NCBI GenBank assembly: GCA_014860225.1 | Contig: JACZKE010000052.1 | Span: 62,001-126,000, forward strand | Source: Desulfuromonadales bacterium | Lineage (GTDB): Bacteria > Desulfobacterota > Desulfuromonadia > Desulfuromonadales > BM103 | Length of the DNA stretch: 64,000 nt | Direction of reading: 5' to 3' | Part shown: positions 63,609 through 64,000 of the stretch, one piece after another | Numbering within the stretch: position 1 is the stretch's first letter | How the letters are laid out: every line of letters starts with the position of its first letter | Translations under genes and position numbers: made by a program | Notes under the pieces: generated by a model | Told to the model about the DNA's origin: nothing | What the model saw: only the letters and a program-made list of their open reading frames with translations | The model's database searches: none

Positions 63609-64000
63609 ATGAAAGAAAAAGATAATTCGCTCAAGAAGCTCGATGGTGAGCCGGACTGGGAGGTCTTTGATGCTCCTGCGCTGGTCGGTGAGACCTTGCG
63701 CTTTGTCTCGGGGGACCAGACCGGCAACCGCTTTCGTATGAGCTATTTTCGCGAGCAGCAAAATAATCTGGTCGCACGTGTCTGGTTCGGTCCGGTCACT
63801 GAAGGTCCACCCGGCCATGCTCATGGCGGCAGTATTGCTGCAGTGCTTGATGAGGTCCTCGGTCTGGCAGCCTGGGCAGCAGGTCACTCGATTGTCGTCG
63901 GCAATCTCAATGTCAGTTTTCGCCAATTGTTGCCGCTGCAGACCGTGGTGCAAGTCAATACCCGTGTAATCTCTGTGCAGGGAAGAAAGATCATGGTGCA
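63609..64000 (+). CDS. PaaI-type hotdog thioesterase, N-terminal part (cut by window edge)
   Basis: About 130 residues are visible from ATG 63609 with AAAGGGA before it. The hotdog-fold motif GHAHGGSIAAVLDEVLGLAAW (about 76-96) contains the His-Gly-Gly and the catalytic-type Asp of the PaaI/YbgC-like 4HBT group. The frame stays open to the window end. Substrate unknown; acyl-CoA is usual for the family. Confidence 0.85.
   Translation, partial: MKEKDNSLKKLDGEPDWEVFDAPALVGETLRFVSGDQTGNRFRMSYFREQQNNLVARVWFGPVTEGPPGHAHGGSIAAVLDEVLGLAAWAAGHSIVVGNLNVSFRQLLPLQTVVQVNTRVISVQGRKIMV

Overview
The window looks like a chromosomal segment of a Desulfuromonadia bacterium (Geobacter/Desulfuromonas/Pelobacter-like). 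The evidence is gene content: a 14-gene complex I operon directly behind an Rnf operon, futalosine-route menaquinone genes, an octaheme lipoprotein c-type cytochrome, GlgE/TreS, and several membrane systems for K+ and H+. Assignment below class level is not possible by eye. There is no phage, plasmid, IS transposase or CRISPR array. The only mobile-like DNA is short non-coding repeat elements.

Layout. 1-2417 (minus): alpha-glucan genes glgE and treS (treS cut by the window edge). 2.9-4.2 kb: an OsmC-like protein and a PAS/zinc-motif protein. 4.4-13.3 kb: a cation island with KtrAB, TrkH plus two TrkA-type proteins, and two CPA2-type antiporters, one with CBS domains and one with a PTS-IIA-like tail. 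13.5-21.7 kb: a DUF4019 protein, then purA, hisZ, serA, pepA and hemL on the minus strand. 22.1-42.5 kb (plus): rnfABCDGE followed by nuoABCDEFGHIJKLMN, closed by a clear terminator. 42.7-50.1 kb: xthA, a UbiA-type prenyltransferase, ubiX, mqnE, mqnC, hisC and mutY. 50.2-57.6 kb: a GIDE/EF-hand membrane protein with LemA, an octaheme lipoprotein cytochrome, and a membrane histidine kinase with an unusual receiver-ArsR-like regulator. 57.8-64 kb: tRNA-Phe (minus), then a DAHP synthase gene preceded by a previously unlisted aromatic-rich leader peptide and terminators, a small Cys-rich protein, a DUF1015 protein, a second serA, serC and the start of a hotdog thioesterase.

How it fits together. 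Rnf (ferredoxin:NAD+), Nuo (NADH/other donor:quinone) and menaquinone biosynthesis make an energy-conservation block. The K+/H+ island uses or protects the ion gradients these pumps build. aroF, serA and serC form an amino-acid block.

The strongest new observations are: (1) a 28-codon leader peptide at 58021-58107 with 9 aromatic residues, followed by a 12-bp-stem terminator and then a second terminator just before aroF, which together look like a transcription attenuator; (2) a roughly 169-bp MITE-like repeat with long terminal inverted repeats in three copies plus a solo inverted-repeat hairpin; (3) a 20-bp palindrome that forms part of the mutY coding start; (4) the GIDE/EF-hand/LemA pair and the receiver-ArsR regulator as uncommon architectures.
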